Shown here in pieces: positions 1 to 8,637 of a DNA stretch of 64,000 nt; within the stretch, counting starts at the first letter, position 1; each line of letters begins with the position of its first letter. Below the pieces are notes generated by a model. It was given only the letters and a program-made list of their open reading frames with translations. It ran no database searches and had not been told where the DNA came from. The position numbers and the translations under genes are program-made. Where the stretch lies: the NCBI GenBank assembly GCA_009840635.1, contig VXNL01000064.1:17906-81905 (forward strand), written 5' to 3'. The DNA is from Acidobacteriota bacterium (GTDB taxonomy: Bacteria > Acidobacteriota > Vicinamibacteria > Marinacidobacterales > Marinacidobacteraceae).

Positions 1-1748
1 ACCCGCTGCCCGAAGCCGACGCCGCTGCAGCGCACGGTGAGTTCGAAGGCGTGACTGCCCCGGGCGTGGAAGCGGATGCCCCCCAGGTTCTCCAGGCTGA
101 CCGGATTCCCGCCGCGATCGAAGGGCTGGTACATCTGGGCGAGCGGGCCGCGCGCGGCGCCGCTGGCCAGGGTGCCGTCCACGCGGGCGGCCGCCGGCGT
201 CGAGGCGCCGCCGCCGGCAATGAGCGAGAGGTCGGCGCTCGAGACGCCGTTCGTGAACGTGTGCCAGCGGACCCCGGTGTGGGCGAAGAGGTCGCCGTCC
301 TCGAAGTCGTCGAACGCCAGCACCTGATCGGAGGCCAGGTTCTCCGGGAAGGGTGTCGAGGAGGGCTTCGACCCGGCCATCGTCGGGGCGATGCCGTTCG
401 AGAGGGCCACCAGGTGGTTCGTCGTCCGGATGATGAGTTGTCCTTCGGAGATCGCCGGCGTGGCGAGGCACACCTCGTCCATGGAGTTCATCGCGAGTTC
501 TTCGTACTCCGGACCGGCGCGGATGACGAAAACGTCGCCGTCCTCGCTGGTCAGATAGACGCGGCCGTCGGCGGCGATGGGCGAAGCGGTGTAGGCGCCG
601 CCCCGCTGGCCGATCCGCCGCCGGTACGCCCGCTCGCCGGTCGCGGCGTCGAAGACGGTGAGGACCCCGTTCGTCGCGACCACGTAGAGATAGCCCTGGT
701 ACACCAGCGGCGAGGCCATGTACGGCCCGTCGCGGGGTGAACTCCAGGCGACGTGGTCGTTGGAATTCGTCCCCTCCGCCAGCGAGATGTCGCCGCTGGC
801 GCCCGTCCGGATCGCGAAGATCGGGCGGATCCGGTAGCCGCTCGTCAGGTAGATGAGCTCCCCGTCCACCACCGGGGTCGGGGTGGTGTTGTTCGAACTG
901 CCCGACATCCGCCAGAGTTCCGCCCCGGTCATCGGGTCGTAGCCGAACATGGTGCCGGCGCCGTTCGTGATGAGCTCGGCCCGCTCGGGTCCCGCGTGGA
1001 CGGTCGGTGTCGAGAACGCGGAGATCAGGTCCCGCTCCGTCCGCCAGACCTCCTCGCCACTGGCCACGTCAAAGGCAGCGATGAAGGAGCCTTCCTGCTG
1101 GTCGGCCTGCACGATCACCAGGTTCTCCCAGATGATCGGGGAGCTGGCGGCCCCCCACTGGTAGGTGTCGTCGTAGGAGGCGCCCGAGTCCAGCGGGCCG
1201 AGATCCACCTGCCACTGCAACTCGCCGTCGAAGTCGTAGAGGAACAGGTTGCCGGTAGCGATCAGCACCGCGACGTGTTTCCCGTCGGTGGCCGGCGTGG
1301 CCGAGGCGTAGCTGTTCTTGGGGTGCCGCGAGATCTCCGGGGCCTCGGCGACCGCCTCGCGCACCCACAGCACGTCGCCGCCCTGACGGTCGATCGCGTA
1401 CACGAACCAGGTGTTCCGCTCCCGGTCGGAGCGGCGGTCCATCCGCCCGTCCGGCCCGTAGCGGAAGACCGGGTCGGGATCGTCGCTGACCGCGGTGGTC
1501 AGAAAGATCCGGTCGTCCCAGATCACCGGGCTCGAGTGACCGAGGCCCGGGACCCTTGTCTTCCAGAGGACGTTGTGCCCCGTCTCCGCATCCCAGAGCG
1601 TCGGCGGGTTCTGGCCGTCAGCGACCCCGGAGGCGAGCGGACCCCGGAACGACGGCCACTGGAACCGGTCGTCGCCGCCCTGAGCGCCCGCCGCCATCGG
1701 CACGAGACACACCAGAGCAAACCCCAGGAAGACCCGCAGACGCTCCAT
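1..1748 (-). CDS. PQQ-binding-like beta-propeller protein (partial, C-terminus outside window)
   Basis: The minus-strand frame opens at an ATG and stays open to the window edge (582 codons seen). The first ~22 residues (MERLRVFLGFALVCLVPMAAGAQ) form a signal peptide, so the protein is exported. The rest shows repeated blade motifs of the PQQ-like propeller (for example DAETGHNVLWKTRVPGLGHSSPV, DVASGEEVWRTERD, DPMTGAELWRMSGS, DAATGERAYRRRI), the pattern of BamB-like and PQQ-dehydrogenase-like propellers. No cytochrome c motif or typical dehydrogenase metal site is evident in the visible part. About 100 residues at the C-terminal side of the visible part look less repeat-like. Family assignment is safe; substrate and role are not known. 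Confidence 0.85.
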   Translation of the reverse strand, partial: MERLRVFLGFALVCLVPMAAGAQGGDDRFQWPSFRGPLASGVADGQNPPTLWDAETGHNVLWKTRVPGLGHSSPVIWDDRIFLTTAVSDDPDPVFRYGPDGRMDRRSDRERNTWFVYAIDRQGGDVLWVREAVAEAPEISRHPKNSYASATPATDGKHVAVLIATGNLFLYDFDGELQWQVDLGPLDSGASYDDTYQWGAASSPIIWENLVIVQADQQEGSFIAAFDVASGEEVWRTERDLISAFSTPTVHAGPERAELITNGAGTMFGYDPMTGAELWRMSGSSNNTTPTPVVDGELIYLTSGYRIRPIFAIRTGASGDISLAEGTNSNDHVAWSSPRDGPYMASPLVYQGYLYVVATNGVLTVFDAATGERAYRRRIGQRGGAYTASPIAADGRVYLTSEDGDVFVIRAGPEYEELAMNSMDEVCLATPAISEGQLIIRTTNHLVALSNGIAPTMAGSKPSSTPFPENLASDQVLAFDDFEDGDLFAHTGVRWHTFTNGVSSADLSLIAGGGASTPAAARVDGTLASGAARGPLAQMYQPFDRGGNPVSLENLGGIRFHARGSHAFELTVRCSGVGFGQR

Positions 1749-2203
1749 CGGACCGCCCATCGTACCCGGTCAAAGGTTCATCGGGACGCCTGACTCTCAC
1801 GGCGGCCTGGTGGCGCGCCGGCTTGGAACGCCGGCTTCAGCCGGCACCCGCTGCGCGTCAGCGCAGCAGAACCGCGTCACGCCCGAAACATAAGAGCGCC
1901 CCGCCGCGGGACGATTACAAATAAAGCGTGCTGCGCGATCACAAGTGTTTCTTGCATCGGAACACTGAGCGGGAAGCAGAGAACGACGCGCTCGCCCCGG
2001 CGAGATGACGGCGGAACGGCTTGGAACGCCGTGCTCCAGACACGTTCCTCCGGTTGGTTGCTCCCGGCGGGTCGGCTAACAGGGTGTGAGATCCGGCTCT
2101 CCGGCGCCTCCTACGCTGGAGAGCCCACAAGAAAGACTCCCCGAACGGTATAGACCTCCGGTCGGCACGGCGGGCCCGAGGCCCGCGACGCAACCCGACG
2201 CTT
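1749..2203. other. intergenic region with repeat fragments
   Basis: This 455-base gap holds no convincing gene. It contains a full copy of a palindromic repeat (1817-1847), a partial copy near 2018-2037 (CGGCTTGGAACGCCG core) and a GC-rich palindrome near 2166-2190. A degraded toxin gene for the antitoxin at 2204-2497 could once have lain here, but I cannot see PIN, RelE or Fic motifs on the minus strand. Confidence 0.5.
1817..1847. repeat. 31-bp REP-like palindromic repeat, copy 1
   Basis: The 31-base element GCCGGCTTGGAACGCCGG followed by CTTCAGCCGGCAC occurs here. It recurs identically at 25697-25727 and inverted with one mismatch at 25837-25866; a diverged copy lies at 61759-61783. The internal arms CCGGC/GCCGG form a hairpin. 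All copies are in intergenic DNA next to gene ends, as is typical of REP/BIME elements. Confidence 0.8.
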
Positions 2204-2497
2204 TCAGCGAAACAGATCGCCGCGGTCTCCGAAGCCAGGAGCCGAGCGGCGGTCCCGCTCAAGCTTCAGTCCAGCTCCCACGAGCGGTGATCGCGCCAGA
2301 AACTCCGCGAACGACGGTCGCGGGCGCCGCAGGCGATCGTAGTCCGCTGCGGAGAGCACAACGGCTATCGGACGCCCACTTGAAAGGATGGTCTGGGGGC
2401 CGGAGGCAATGGCGGTTCGGACAAGCGCCGCAAAGCATGACCTCGCTTTCTGCGCGGTCCAGACCCCCGACCGGGGCGCCTCTTTCATCATTCCCAT
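2204..2497 (-). CDS. Phd/YefM-family antitoxin, apparently without toxin
   Basis: This 97-residue protein has the Phd/YefM antitoxin pattern: an N-terminal DNA-binding part (VWTAQKARSCFAALVRTAIASGPQTILSSGRPIAVVLSAADYDRL) followed by a toxin-neutralising tail (FAEFLARSPLVGAGLKLERDR). Such antitoxins repress their own operon and bind a partner toxin, often a PIN or RelE protein. In relatives the tail ends soon after LERDR; here an unrelated stretch (SAPGFGDRGDLFR) follows, which suggests a late frameshift. No toxin frame follows at lower coordinates. It lies 47 bases downstream of the M1 peptidase on the same strand. Two start codons (residues 1 and 4) are possible. Confidence 0.75.
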   Translation of the reverse strand: MGMMKEAPRSGVWTAQKARSCFAALVRTAIASGPQTILSSGRPIAVVLSAADYDRLRRPRPSFAEFLARSPLVGAGLKLERDRRSAPGFGDRGDLFR

Positions 2498-2544
2498 GGA
2501 AAGCCTACTCAGGCTTCGCCGTTGACGCGGATCAGCGTTCAGTC

Positions 2545-4791
2545 CTACTGGCCTGTTCCCATCGCCTCCCGGGCCGCCCGGGCCACGATGTCCCGCGGCG
2601 AGGCCATCGCGGCGGCCTCCTCGATGACGGCCACCGCGTCGCCGCCGCCCACCTCACCCAGCGCCGTGACCGCCGCTGCCTGTGCGCGGTAGCTGGAATC
2701 GTTCCGGAACCGCTCGATCAGGAACTCGGCGCCCGCCGAGCCGCCCAGCCGGACGACCGCGGCCGTCCGGACGTCGGACTTCGCGTCCTCCACCGCCGCT
2801 GTCCGCAAAACCTCCGCGTCGCCCGCACTCCCCGGATCCAGCCCCTCGACCGCCGCCTGGCGGACCGCCCAGAACGTGTCGCCGGCCGCCGCGTTCCGCA
2901 GGGCGGCCCGGGCCTCGTCGCCGCCCATCTCGCCGAGCGCCACCGCGGCCCGGCGCCGTCCGGCGGCGTCGTCATCCAGGAGCTGGGCCATCCACTCGGC
3001 GGCGGGTTTCGTGATGTTCAGCTCCGCCAGCAGCACGTCGTCCGCGTCGAACCGCACGTAATGGGGCTCCTCCGCCGAAGGGAAACTGAGGTGCTGTTCC
3101 CGGCCCTCGAGCGTGAAGGGATGGACCTCGGAACCCGACTCGGTGACCACTCGCACCGAGAGCGGAGCGCGGTACGCCTCCGGCACCGTGCCCATGCTGG
3201 CTTCGGGCCCCTGCACCTGGACGATGTGCATCTCGACGGAGTCCCCGTCCCACTCGGACACGATCTCGAGCACCGGGTGGCCCGGGCGGCGCAGCCACAT
3301 GTCGATGAACCAGCGGATGTCCTGGCCCGTGGCCTCGGCCATGGCGGTAATGAAGTCCTCCGTGTCCACCGGCTGGAAGGAGTGCTTCTCCAGGAAGTGC
3401 TTCATTCCCGCGCGGAACTCGGCGTCCCCGGTGATGTGGCGGAGCAGCCGGAGCAGCGCCGCGCCCTTCGGATAGGTGTGGGCGTCGAAGTTGTCGTTCG
3501 GCCGCCGCCACTGGTTCGTGACCACCGGCCGGAGGACAGTCTGGGCCTGGCGAAGGTAGGACTCGCGCTTCCGGCGCATGTTCTCGCCGGCCTCGTCGGG
3601 GCCCAGCTCAAAGGCGTGCCAGAGGTACTCCGAGTAGGTCCCGAAGCTCTCGGTCAGCCACGTCTCTCCCCAGTCGCGGTAGGTCGTGAGGTCGCCCCAC
3701 CAGTGGTGCGCCACCTCGTGGGCGACGAGTCCGTGGCTCGGGAAGTCCTGCTCGGCGCGCTCGTCGTGGATCGTGCTCTGGCCGAGCACTGTGGCGGTGG
3801 TGCTCTCGGCGCCGCCGCCGATCCCGGGAATGGTGATCTGGTCGTACTTGTTCCACGGATAGGGAACGCCGAACTCCTCGTCGAAGAAGGCCATCATCGC
3901 CGTGGTCTTGTGGAAGCTGCGATGAGCGTCTTCCACGGCCTTCGGATACACCCAGTAGTTCACCGGGATGTCTCCGTGGAAGTCCTCGATGACCTCGTAG
4001 GGACCCGCGACCAGCACCGAGAGATAGGTCGGATGGGGCAGGTCGAGCCGCCAGTGATGCGTCCGGGTGCCAGGCCGCGCTCCCTCGCTGATGCCGATCA
4101 GCGCGCCGTTCGAGAGCACCTTCCAGTCCTCCCGCACGGTGGCGAGCAGCTCGAAGGTGGACCGGTCCGCCGGGTGGTCCACCGAGGGATACCAGTGCCG
4201 CGCGCCCTCGGGGAAGGAGAGGGTGTTGATGAGCTGGGGATTGGCGTCCGTCTCGTCCTTGAAGTCGAGCCCGAGGTCGTAGCTCGCCGCCATTCCGTAC
4301 TGCGTCGCGTCCACGTCGATGCCGGACCCGCCGTAGTCGATCTCGAGGACGAGCGTCTCGCCTGCCGCGAGCGGCTCGGCGAGCGCGACGGTGAGCGTTT
4401 CATCCGCGTGGGTGAAGTCGAGTTCCTCGCCGCCCGCGCGGGCCGCGTGGACCCCGTAGGTCGCGGCGTCCAGCGCGACCTCGGTGATGTCCTCCTCGGC
4501 CTGCAGCTCGATCTGCACCTGTCCGTCCATGCTCTTGGTGGTCTCGTCCAGGTCGAGGGCGACCCGGTAGTGCAGGACGTCGAAGGGCTCGTCGCGTAGC
4601 TCCCGGACCGGCCAGTCGGAGCGGTCCTCGTAGGGTGACTCGGCCGGGGGTGGCTCGCTGCTCCCGCCGCCGCAGGCGATGAGGACGAGGGCGGCGGCGA
4701 GCGCGCTCGTCCACCCTGAGAACACGCTGGCGAGGAACGGGCGGTTACCGATCAAGCCGGCAATCGTACCGGCTGGCGGTTGGACCCGCAT
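2545..4791 (-). CDS. M1 family zinc aminopeptidase lipoprotein with C-terminal HEAT-like repeats
   Basis: The 748-residue product is a gluzincin metallopeptidase that would remove N-terminal residues from peptides. The zinc site is HEVAHH (H358, E359, H362) with the third ligand E381 in WLTESF, exactly HExxH-x18-E; upstream GGGAES replaces the usual GAMEN substrate loop. The start chosen at residue MRVQPPAG gives a signal segment ending in a lipobox (ALVLIAC, Cys near residue 38), so it is probably an outer-membrane or periplasmic lipoprotein. The last ~130 residues (AAVALGEMGGDEARAALRNAA, AAVTALGEVGGGDAVAVIEEAA) are HEAT/PBS-lyase-like repeats. An in-frame ATG 54 codons upstream would destroy the signal peptide. 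It shares a divergent promoter region with the VapB-like gene. Confidence 0.93.
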   Translation of the reverse strand: MRVQPPAGTIAGLIGNRPFLASVFSGWTSALAAALVLIACGGGSSEPPPAESPYEDRSDWPVRELRDEPFDVLHYRVALDLDETTKSMDGQVQIELQAEEDITEVALDAATYGVHAARAGGEELDFTHADETLTVALAEPLAAGETLVLEIDYGGSGIDVDATQYGMAASYDLGLDFKDETDANPQLINTLSFPEGARHWYPSVDHPADRSTFELLATVREDWKVLSNGALIGISEGARPGTRTHHWRLDLPHPTYLSVLVAGPYEVIEDFHGDIPVNYWVYPKAVEDAHRSFHKTTAMMAFFDEEFGVPYPWNKYDQITIPGIGGGAESTTATVLGQSTIHDERAEQDFPSHGLVAHEVAHHWWGDLTTYRDWGETWLTESFGTYSEYLWHAFELGPDEAGENMRRKRESYLRQAQTVLRPVVTNQWRRPNDNFDAHTYPKGAALLRLLRHITGDAEFRAGMKHFLEKHSFQPVDTEDFITAMAEATGQDIRWFIDMWLRRPGHPVLEIVSEWDGDSVEMHIVQVQGPEASMGTVPEAYRAPLSVRVVTESGSEVHPFTLEGREQHLSFPSAEEPHYVRFDADDVLLAELNITKPAAEWMAQLLDDDAAGRRRAAVALGEMGGDEARAALRNAAAGDTFWAVRQAAVEGLDPGSAGDAEVLRTAAVEDAKSDVRTAAVVRLGGSAGAEFLIERFRNDSSYRAQAAAVTALGEVGGGDAVAVIEEAAAMASPRDIVARAAREAMGTGQ

Positions 4792-4870
4792 GGATGTCCG
4801 TCGCGCTCTCGCAGGGATGCAATGGGTGCTGCGTGCCGAATACCATGGGTGGATGGGACCGAATCCCGCC

Positions 4871-5080
4871 ATGAGGAAGACCACCGTGGAGATTGACGAG
4901 CGCCTGATCGCCGAGGCGAAGCGCGTTCTGGGAACGTCGTCGATCAAGGACACGATTCACGGCGCGCTGCGTGAGGTCGTCCAAAGGGAAGCGCGGCGGG
5001 AGGAGATCCGGGCGCTCACCACAATGGACTGCCTCGACCTCGCCGACGAACGCGTCATGGCGAAGGCCTGGCGGCGCTGA
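4871..5080 (+). CDS. VapB-type antitoxin, apparently without toxin
   Basis: This 69-residue protein (MRKTTVEIDERLIAEAKRVLGTSSIKDTIHGALREVVQREAR) matches the short ribbon-helix-helix VapB antitoxins whose partner is normally a VapC PIN RNase encoded immediately downstream. The ATG at 4871 is chosen because the family begins with M-R/K-x-T-x-x-I-D; the frame is open further upstream but unrelated. After the stop there is only repeat-bearing non-coding DNA, so the toxin is missing. The gene is divergent from the M1 peptidase, with 79 bases between the starts. Confidence 0.8.
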   Translation: MRKTTVEIDERLIAEAKRVLGTSSIKDTIHGALREVVQREARREEIRALTTMDCLDLADERVMAKAWRR

Positions 5081-5166
5081 CCGCGGGAGGAGGAAGCCGC
5101 GCGAGCAGGGAGCCTTTCGGCCATCCCAGTTGTCCGATGAACTGAGGCAAGCTCAGGACCTGTCTC

Positions 5167-5362
5167 GGAGCGCCGGCCTCCGGCCGGCATCGCGGCCCTA
5201 GGCCGCGAAACGCGCGCCGCAACCGATTCCCAGGGAGCGGTCCCAGCCGGTAACGGAGTAGCGCTGCCCGCAACGAGCGGAGCGTGGCCCCGTTCACGGG
5301 GAGGAGCGCGGTCAGTGCGGGTTTCGCGCTCCCGCGCGATGCCAGCCGGAGGCTGGCGCTCC
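5167..5362. repeat. inverted pair of 27-bp palindromic repeats (BIME-like)
   Basis: The 27-base segments at 5167-5193 and 5336-5362 are inverted copies of one another with two mismatches; each contains its own palindrome (CCGGCCTCCGGCCGG and AGCCGGAGGCT). They bracket about 140 bases of non-coding DNA between the VapB-like gene and the 3' end of the TonB receptor. The arrangement, two inverted REP-like units around a spacer, is that of a BIME. The 298-base gap 5081-5378 shows no gene. Confidence 0.75.
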
Positions 5363-5378
5363 GACGCGCAGCGGCTCG

Positions 5379-7352
5379 TTACCTGGCGAAGTCGACGTCC
5401 ACGCCGATGTGGACGGCGCGCGGTGTGCCCAGCGTCTCGATGGGTGTGCGGGCCGAGATGATCTCGGCGTCGAGGAGGTTCTCGCCCGCGAGAAAGACGT
5501 GGAGCCGGTCGTTCACCGGATAGGACACGCGGAGCCCCACCGAGACGAAACCCTCCATGGGCAGCTCGTTCCGGTCGTCCTCGAACTGGTCGCTCATGAA
5601 GCGCAGGTCGGCGCGCACCGAGACGGGGCCGTGCCAGGCGCCGCCCACCACGCCCTGGTGGAACGGAACCTGGGGCAGGCGGAGGCCCGTCTCCTCCACC
5701 TTGGAAACGGAGAACAGGTAGGCCGCGAAGAACTCGCTGTTCGGGTCGGGGTAGACGTAGACCTCGGCCTCGAACCCACGGGCCCGGGAGCGTCCGATGT
5801 TCTGCCGCTGCCGGAAGACGCCCTCGTCGTTCACCTCCAGGGTGACGTTCCCCACCGTGTCGCGCATCCAGTTCCAGTAGGCGTTCCCGCGCACCAGCAT
5901 CCGCTCGGTCGGGTAGAAGTCGAGGCCGCCTTCCGCTCCGTAGAGGGACTCCTCACCGAGCTGATCGTTCGCGGCGACCCGCACGTTCCCGACCCGGAAC
6001 GGCCGATAGAGCTCGTTCAGCGAGGGAGCGCGGAACCCGCGGTAGGCGGACGCGCGGAGCGTCGTGCTCGGGAGGACGTGGTAGCGAACCCCGAGGCGGG
6101 GGTTCAAGCTGGCTTTGGAGCCCGCGTTCTGCCACATGTCCACCCGGCCGTCGGCGAGCACCTCGAGGCTCGGCATCAGCTCCAGCCGTTGCTGCACGAA
6201 CGCGCCGACCCGGTTCTGGGAGTGGTCGCCCCACGAGGAGCGCATCCAGTCGGCGCCCGCCTGCAGGCCTTCGGCGATCCGGGTGGTGAAGACGCCGCCC
6301 ACCCCGGAGTACTCGAACGTCGTCTGCGCGGTCTGCCTTTCCTCGTTACGGCCCGGAAAGATGCGCGAGAAGTCGCTGTTCAGGCGGGAGTCCTGGCCGA
6401 ACACCCGGAGATCCCAGTTGTCCTGGGTGATGCCGCCTTCCAGCATCACGAGGCGTGAGCTGTTGACCTGGAGGGGGGTGCCGTTCCGCCGGTCCTCCGA
6501 GTAGTAGTTGATCGAGAAGTGGACCGGTCCGGACGTGGCGCGGCCAACCATGGACCGGAAGTCCACCCCGGCCGGCTGATCGACGGCCCCGCGCTCCGCC
6601 TCCCGGATCCGGTGATAGCCCTCGCTGTTCAGCATCCGCGCCGCGCCGACAACCGAGATCCCGTCGGCCTCGTGGGATCCCAGCACCTCCGCGTCCTGGA
6701 TCCCGAAGCTGCCCAGTTGCGCCCGCGCCCGCAGGATCCCCGGCTCCGGGCGCCGCGAGAAGAGCTGCACCGTGCCGCCGAGCGCCGAGCTTCCGTAGAG
6801 GGGGCTCGCGGCGCCGCGCGCCACCTCGATGCGGTCGAGGAACAGCGTCGGCATCCGGTTCCAGTAGACCCAGTTGCCGAAGGGATCGTTGAGCGGAATC
6901 CCGTCCCAGAGCACCAGCGTGCGGCTCGCTCCGCTCGGCCCGATCCCCCGGAGGGAGACCCCGGTGGTGGTGGGATGGGAGATGAAGCTGGTGTTCCGCC
7001 GGAAGAGGCCGAACCCCGGCACCCGGCTCAGCGCCTCGTCCACGAGGGTGCCCGGTGAGTTCGAGAGCTCCTCGCTGTCCACCGCGGTCACCAGCGCGAT
7101 CGAGTCCACGAGCGCCTCCTCGCCCCGGGTCGCGGTGACGACCACGGTCTCGGTATGGGTCGGGCGGCCGGTCTCTTCCTGTTCCGCTTCCTCCTGGGTG
7201 TCCGCCGCTTGGGTCTCTTCGGGTTCGGGCCGCCGGTTCTCTTCCGCGCGGCCGCTCATCGGAATCGCCAGCGACAGCGCAAACCCGACCAGGATGAGGC
7301 GCCGAAGGGGAACGCCCGGCGGGGAAGGGGGAGAAACGTCGGGACGATCCAT
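5379..7352 (-). CDS. TonB-dependent outer-membrane receptor
   Basis: The 657-residue product is a TonB-dependent transporter. It has an N-terminal signal segment (LRRLILVGFALSLAIPMSGRA), an acidic Glu/Gln-rich stretch at about residues 38-58, a TonB box (TETVVVTATRG), a plug domain (DEALSRVPGF, TTTGVSLRGIGPSGASRTLVLWDGIPLNDPFGNWVYW, IEVARGAASPLYGSSALGGTVQ) and a beta-barrel (YRGFRAPSLNELYRPFRVGN, FEAEVYVYPDPNSEFFAAYLFS). The plug resembles BtuB/vitamin-type receptors, but the substrate cannot be deduced. It ends in FAR instead of the usual aromatic terminal residue. Start at MDRPDVS is the nearest ATG before the signal peptide. It is divergent from the SIR2 gene with 60 bases between starts. 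Confidence 0.93.
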   Translation of the reverse strand: MDRPDVSPPSPPGVPLRRLILVGFALSLAIPMSGRAEENRRPEPEETQAADTQEEAEQEETGRPTHTETVVVTATRGEEALVDSIALVTAVDSEELSNSPGTLVDEALSRVPGFGLFRRNTSFISHPTTTGVSLRGIGPSGASRTLVLWDGIPLNDPFGNWVYWNRMPTLFLDRIEVARGAASPLYGSSALGGTVQLFSRRPEPGILRARAQLGSFGIQDAEVLGSHEADGISVVGAARMLNSEGYHRIREAERGAVDQPAGVDFRSMVGRATSGPVHFSINYYSEDRRNGTPLQVNSSRLVMLEGGITQDNWDLRVFGQDSRLNSDFSRIFPGRNEERQTAQTTFEYSGVGGVFTTRIAEGLQAGADWMRSSWGDHSQNRVGAFVQQRLELMPSLEVLADGRVDMWQNAGSKASLNPRLGVRYHVLPSTTLRASAYRGFRAPSLNELYRPFRVGNVRVAANDQLGEESLYGAEGGLDFYPTERMLVRGNAYWNWMRDTVGNVTLEVNDEGVFRQRQNIGRSRARGFEAEVYVYPDPNSEFFAAYLFSVSKVEETGLRLPQVPFHQGVVGGAWHGPVSVRADLRFMSDQFEDDRNELPMEGFVSVGLRVSYPVNDRLHVFLAGENLLDAEIISARTPIETLGTPRAVHIGVDVDFAR

Positions 7353-7412
7353 GGGTCGGGCGCGATGATAGCGGGCGGCGGGCCGCCGGGCGCCGGGGCC
7401 ATACTCCCCACG

Positions 7413-8183
7413 ATGGGCACCGGGATGATCTCCGGCACCACGGTCGCTACCGCCCGGCGGTTGGTGGCCGGCGCGTCGCGCATCGTGGGTTTCACGGGCG
7501 CCGGCATCTCTACGGAGTCGGGGGTCCCGGACTTCCGCAGCCCCGGCGGGGTGTGGGCCGAGAACCGGATCGTGGACTTCCAGGAGTTCGTCTCCAGCGA
7601 GGCGGGGCGGATCGAGTACTGGCGGCAGAAGAGCATCGGCTGGCCCGCCATGCGCGACGCGCAGCCGAATGCGGGGCACCACGCCTTTTTCGAGCTTCAC
7701 CGCCAGGGCCGGCTCGACGCGCTGATCACCCAGAACATCGAACGGCTGCACCAGAGCTCCGGGGTGCCGGCCGAGAAGGTCTTCGAACTGCACGGCACCA
7801 CGACCGAGGCGGCGTGTCTGACCTGCGGCGACCGCATCACCTCGGACGAGGCGTGCCGGCGGATCGAGGCCGGCGAGAAGGCGCCGCGCTGCCGCGAGTG
7901 CGGCGGGTTCCTGAAGCCCGCGACGATCTCCTTCGGCCAGGCGATGCCGCACGACGTCCTGGAGCAGTCGGTGGCGGCAGCGGAGGCGTGCGACCTGATG
8001 CTCGCGGTCGGCTCGTCGCTGGTCGTCGAGCCGGCCGCGTCGATTCCCCGGGTGGCCAGATTCGCGGGCGCGCGCCTGGTCATCGTCAACCGGGACCCGA
8101 CGCCGCTCGACGGCATCGCCGACGCGGTGGTGCGTGGCGAGATCGGCGTGGTGCTGCCGGAGCTGGTCCGCCTGCCCGGTTAG
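7413..8183 (+). CDS. SIR2-family NAD-dependent protein deacylase
   Basis: The 256-residue product is a sirtuin. It shows GAGISTESGVPDFRSPGGVW (NAD-binding), TQNIERLHQSSG, the catalytic histidine in FELHGTT, a CxxC-x20-CxxC zinc site (CLTCGDRITSDEACRRIEAGEKAPRCREC), and the terminal Rossmann motifs GSSLVVEPAASIPRVA and VIVNRDPTPLD. It removes acyl groups from lysine with consumption of NAD. The length is normal for a bacterial class III/U-type sirtuin. ATG at 7413 (MGTGMISG) or 7425 is likely; upstream ATG at 7365 adds a low-complexity Gly/Pro stretch. It converges on the toxin-antitoxin pair. Confidence 0.92.
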   Translation: MGTGMISGTTVATARRLVAGASRIVGFTGAGISTESGVPDFRSPGGVWAENRIVDFQEFVSSEAGRIEYWRQKSIGWPAMRDAQPNAGHHAFFELHRQGRLDALITQNIERLHQSSGVPAEKVFELHGTTTEAACLTCGDRITSDEACRRIEAGEKAPRCRECGGFLKPATISFGQAMPHDVLEQSVAAAEACDLMLAVGSSLVVEPAASIPRVARFAGARLVIVNRDPTPLDGIADAVVRGEIGVVLPELVRLPG

Positions 8184-8256
8184 GGGTTGGCGGAGGCCGA
8201 CACTCTCGCTTCTGCTTGAGGGACGTGCCGGGTCGCGGACGCGGTGCGACGCAGGC

Positions 8257-8637
8257 TCAAAGCCGCTCGGTCCCTTCCACCCTTGAGAGCCGCCGGTCGA
8301 ACGTTCCGACCGGTCGATGCCCCGCCTTGCGGGCCGTTTCGACAATGAGGCAGTCGGAGAACTCGACTGTCGGCTCGCCCCGGAAGGTCGCGTGCGCCCG
8401 TCGGACCACGTCTTCGTCCTGAAGCGTGAGCCGGTCGTGGTCCAGGAGCATCTCGACCGCGGTGACAACGCGCCGTTGGTCCAACGCGTACACGGACTGC
8501 AGCACCCACACCGTCTCCGCCAGCACCAACAAAGACACCCAGGCTCCCGTCTCGACGAACGCCTCAGCGCGGGTCACCTGGTCCGGGTCGTCCCGGACGA
8601 TCAGCCGGACCAGGACGTTCGTGTCAAGAGCCCGCAT
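8257..8637 (-). CDS. PIN-domain toxin (VapC-like RNase)
   Basis: The 126-residue product starts MRALDTNVLVRLIVRDDPDQ, the PIN-domain signature with catalytic D5, followed by an acidic Glu in VLAETVWVLQSVY and the C-terminal acidic pair in VEFSDCLIVETARKAGHRPVGTFDRRL. PIN toxins cleave RNA with Mg2+. Its start overlaps the end of the upstream antitoxin gene by 14 bases, so the pair is co-translated. The upstream extension of the frame is rejected because the family starts just before the LDTN motif. Confidence 0.92.
   Translation of the reverse strand: MRALDTNVLVRLIVRDDPDQVTRAEAFVETGAWVSLLVLAETVWVLQSVYALDQRRVVTAVEMLLDHDRLTLQDEDVVRRAHATFRGEPTVEFSDCLIVETARKAGHRPVGTFDRRLSRVEGTERL

Noticed and set aside
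1939..2262. Toxin gene partner of the Phd-like antitoxin
   Set aside because: The minus-strand frame here has no PIN, RelE, Doc or other toxin motif, is Arg/Ser-rich and overlaps the antitoxin's end.
2086..4599. Long open frame on the plus strand opposite the M1 aminopeptidase
   Set aside because: It has no family motifs and is Arg/Gly/Pro-rich, as expected for antisense frames in high-GC DNA; the minus frame has a complete zinc site and signal peptide.
5167..5362. CRISPR array
   Set aside because: Only two inverted repeats with a single spacer-like interval; palindromic units fit REP/BIME elements, and no cas genes are present.
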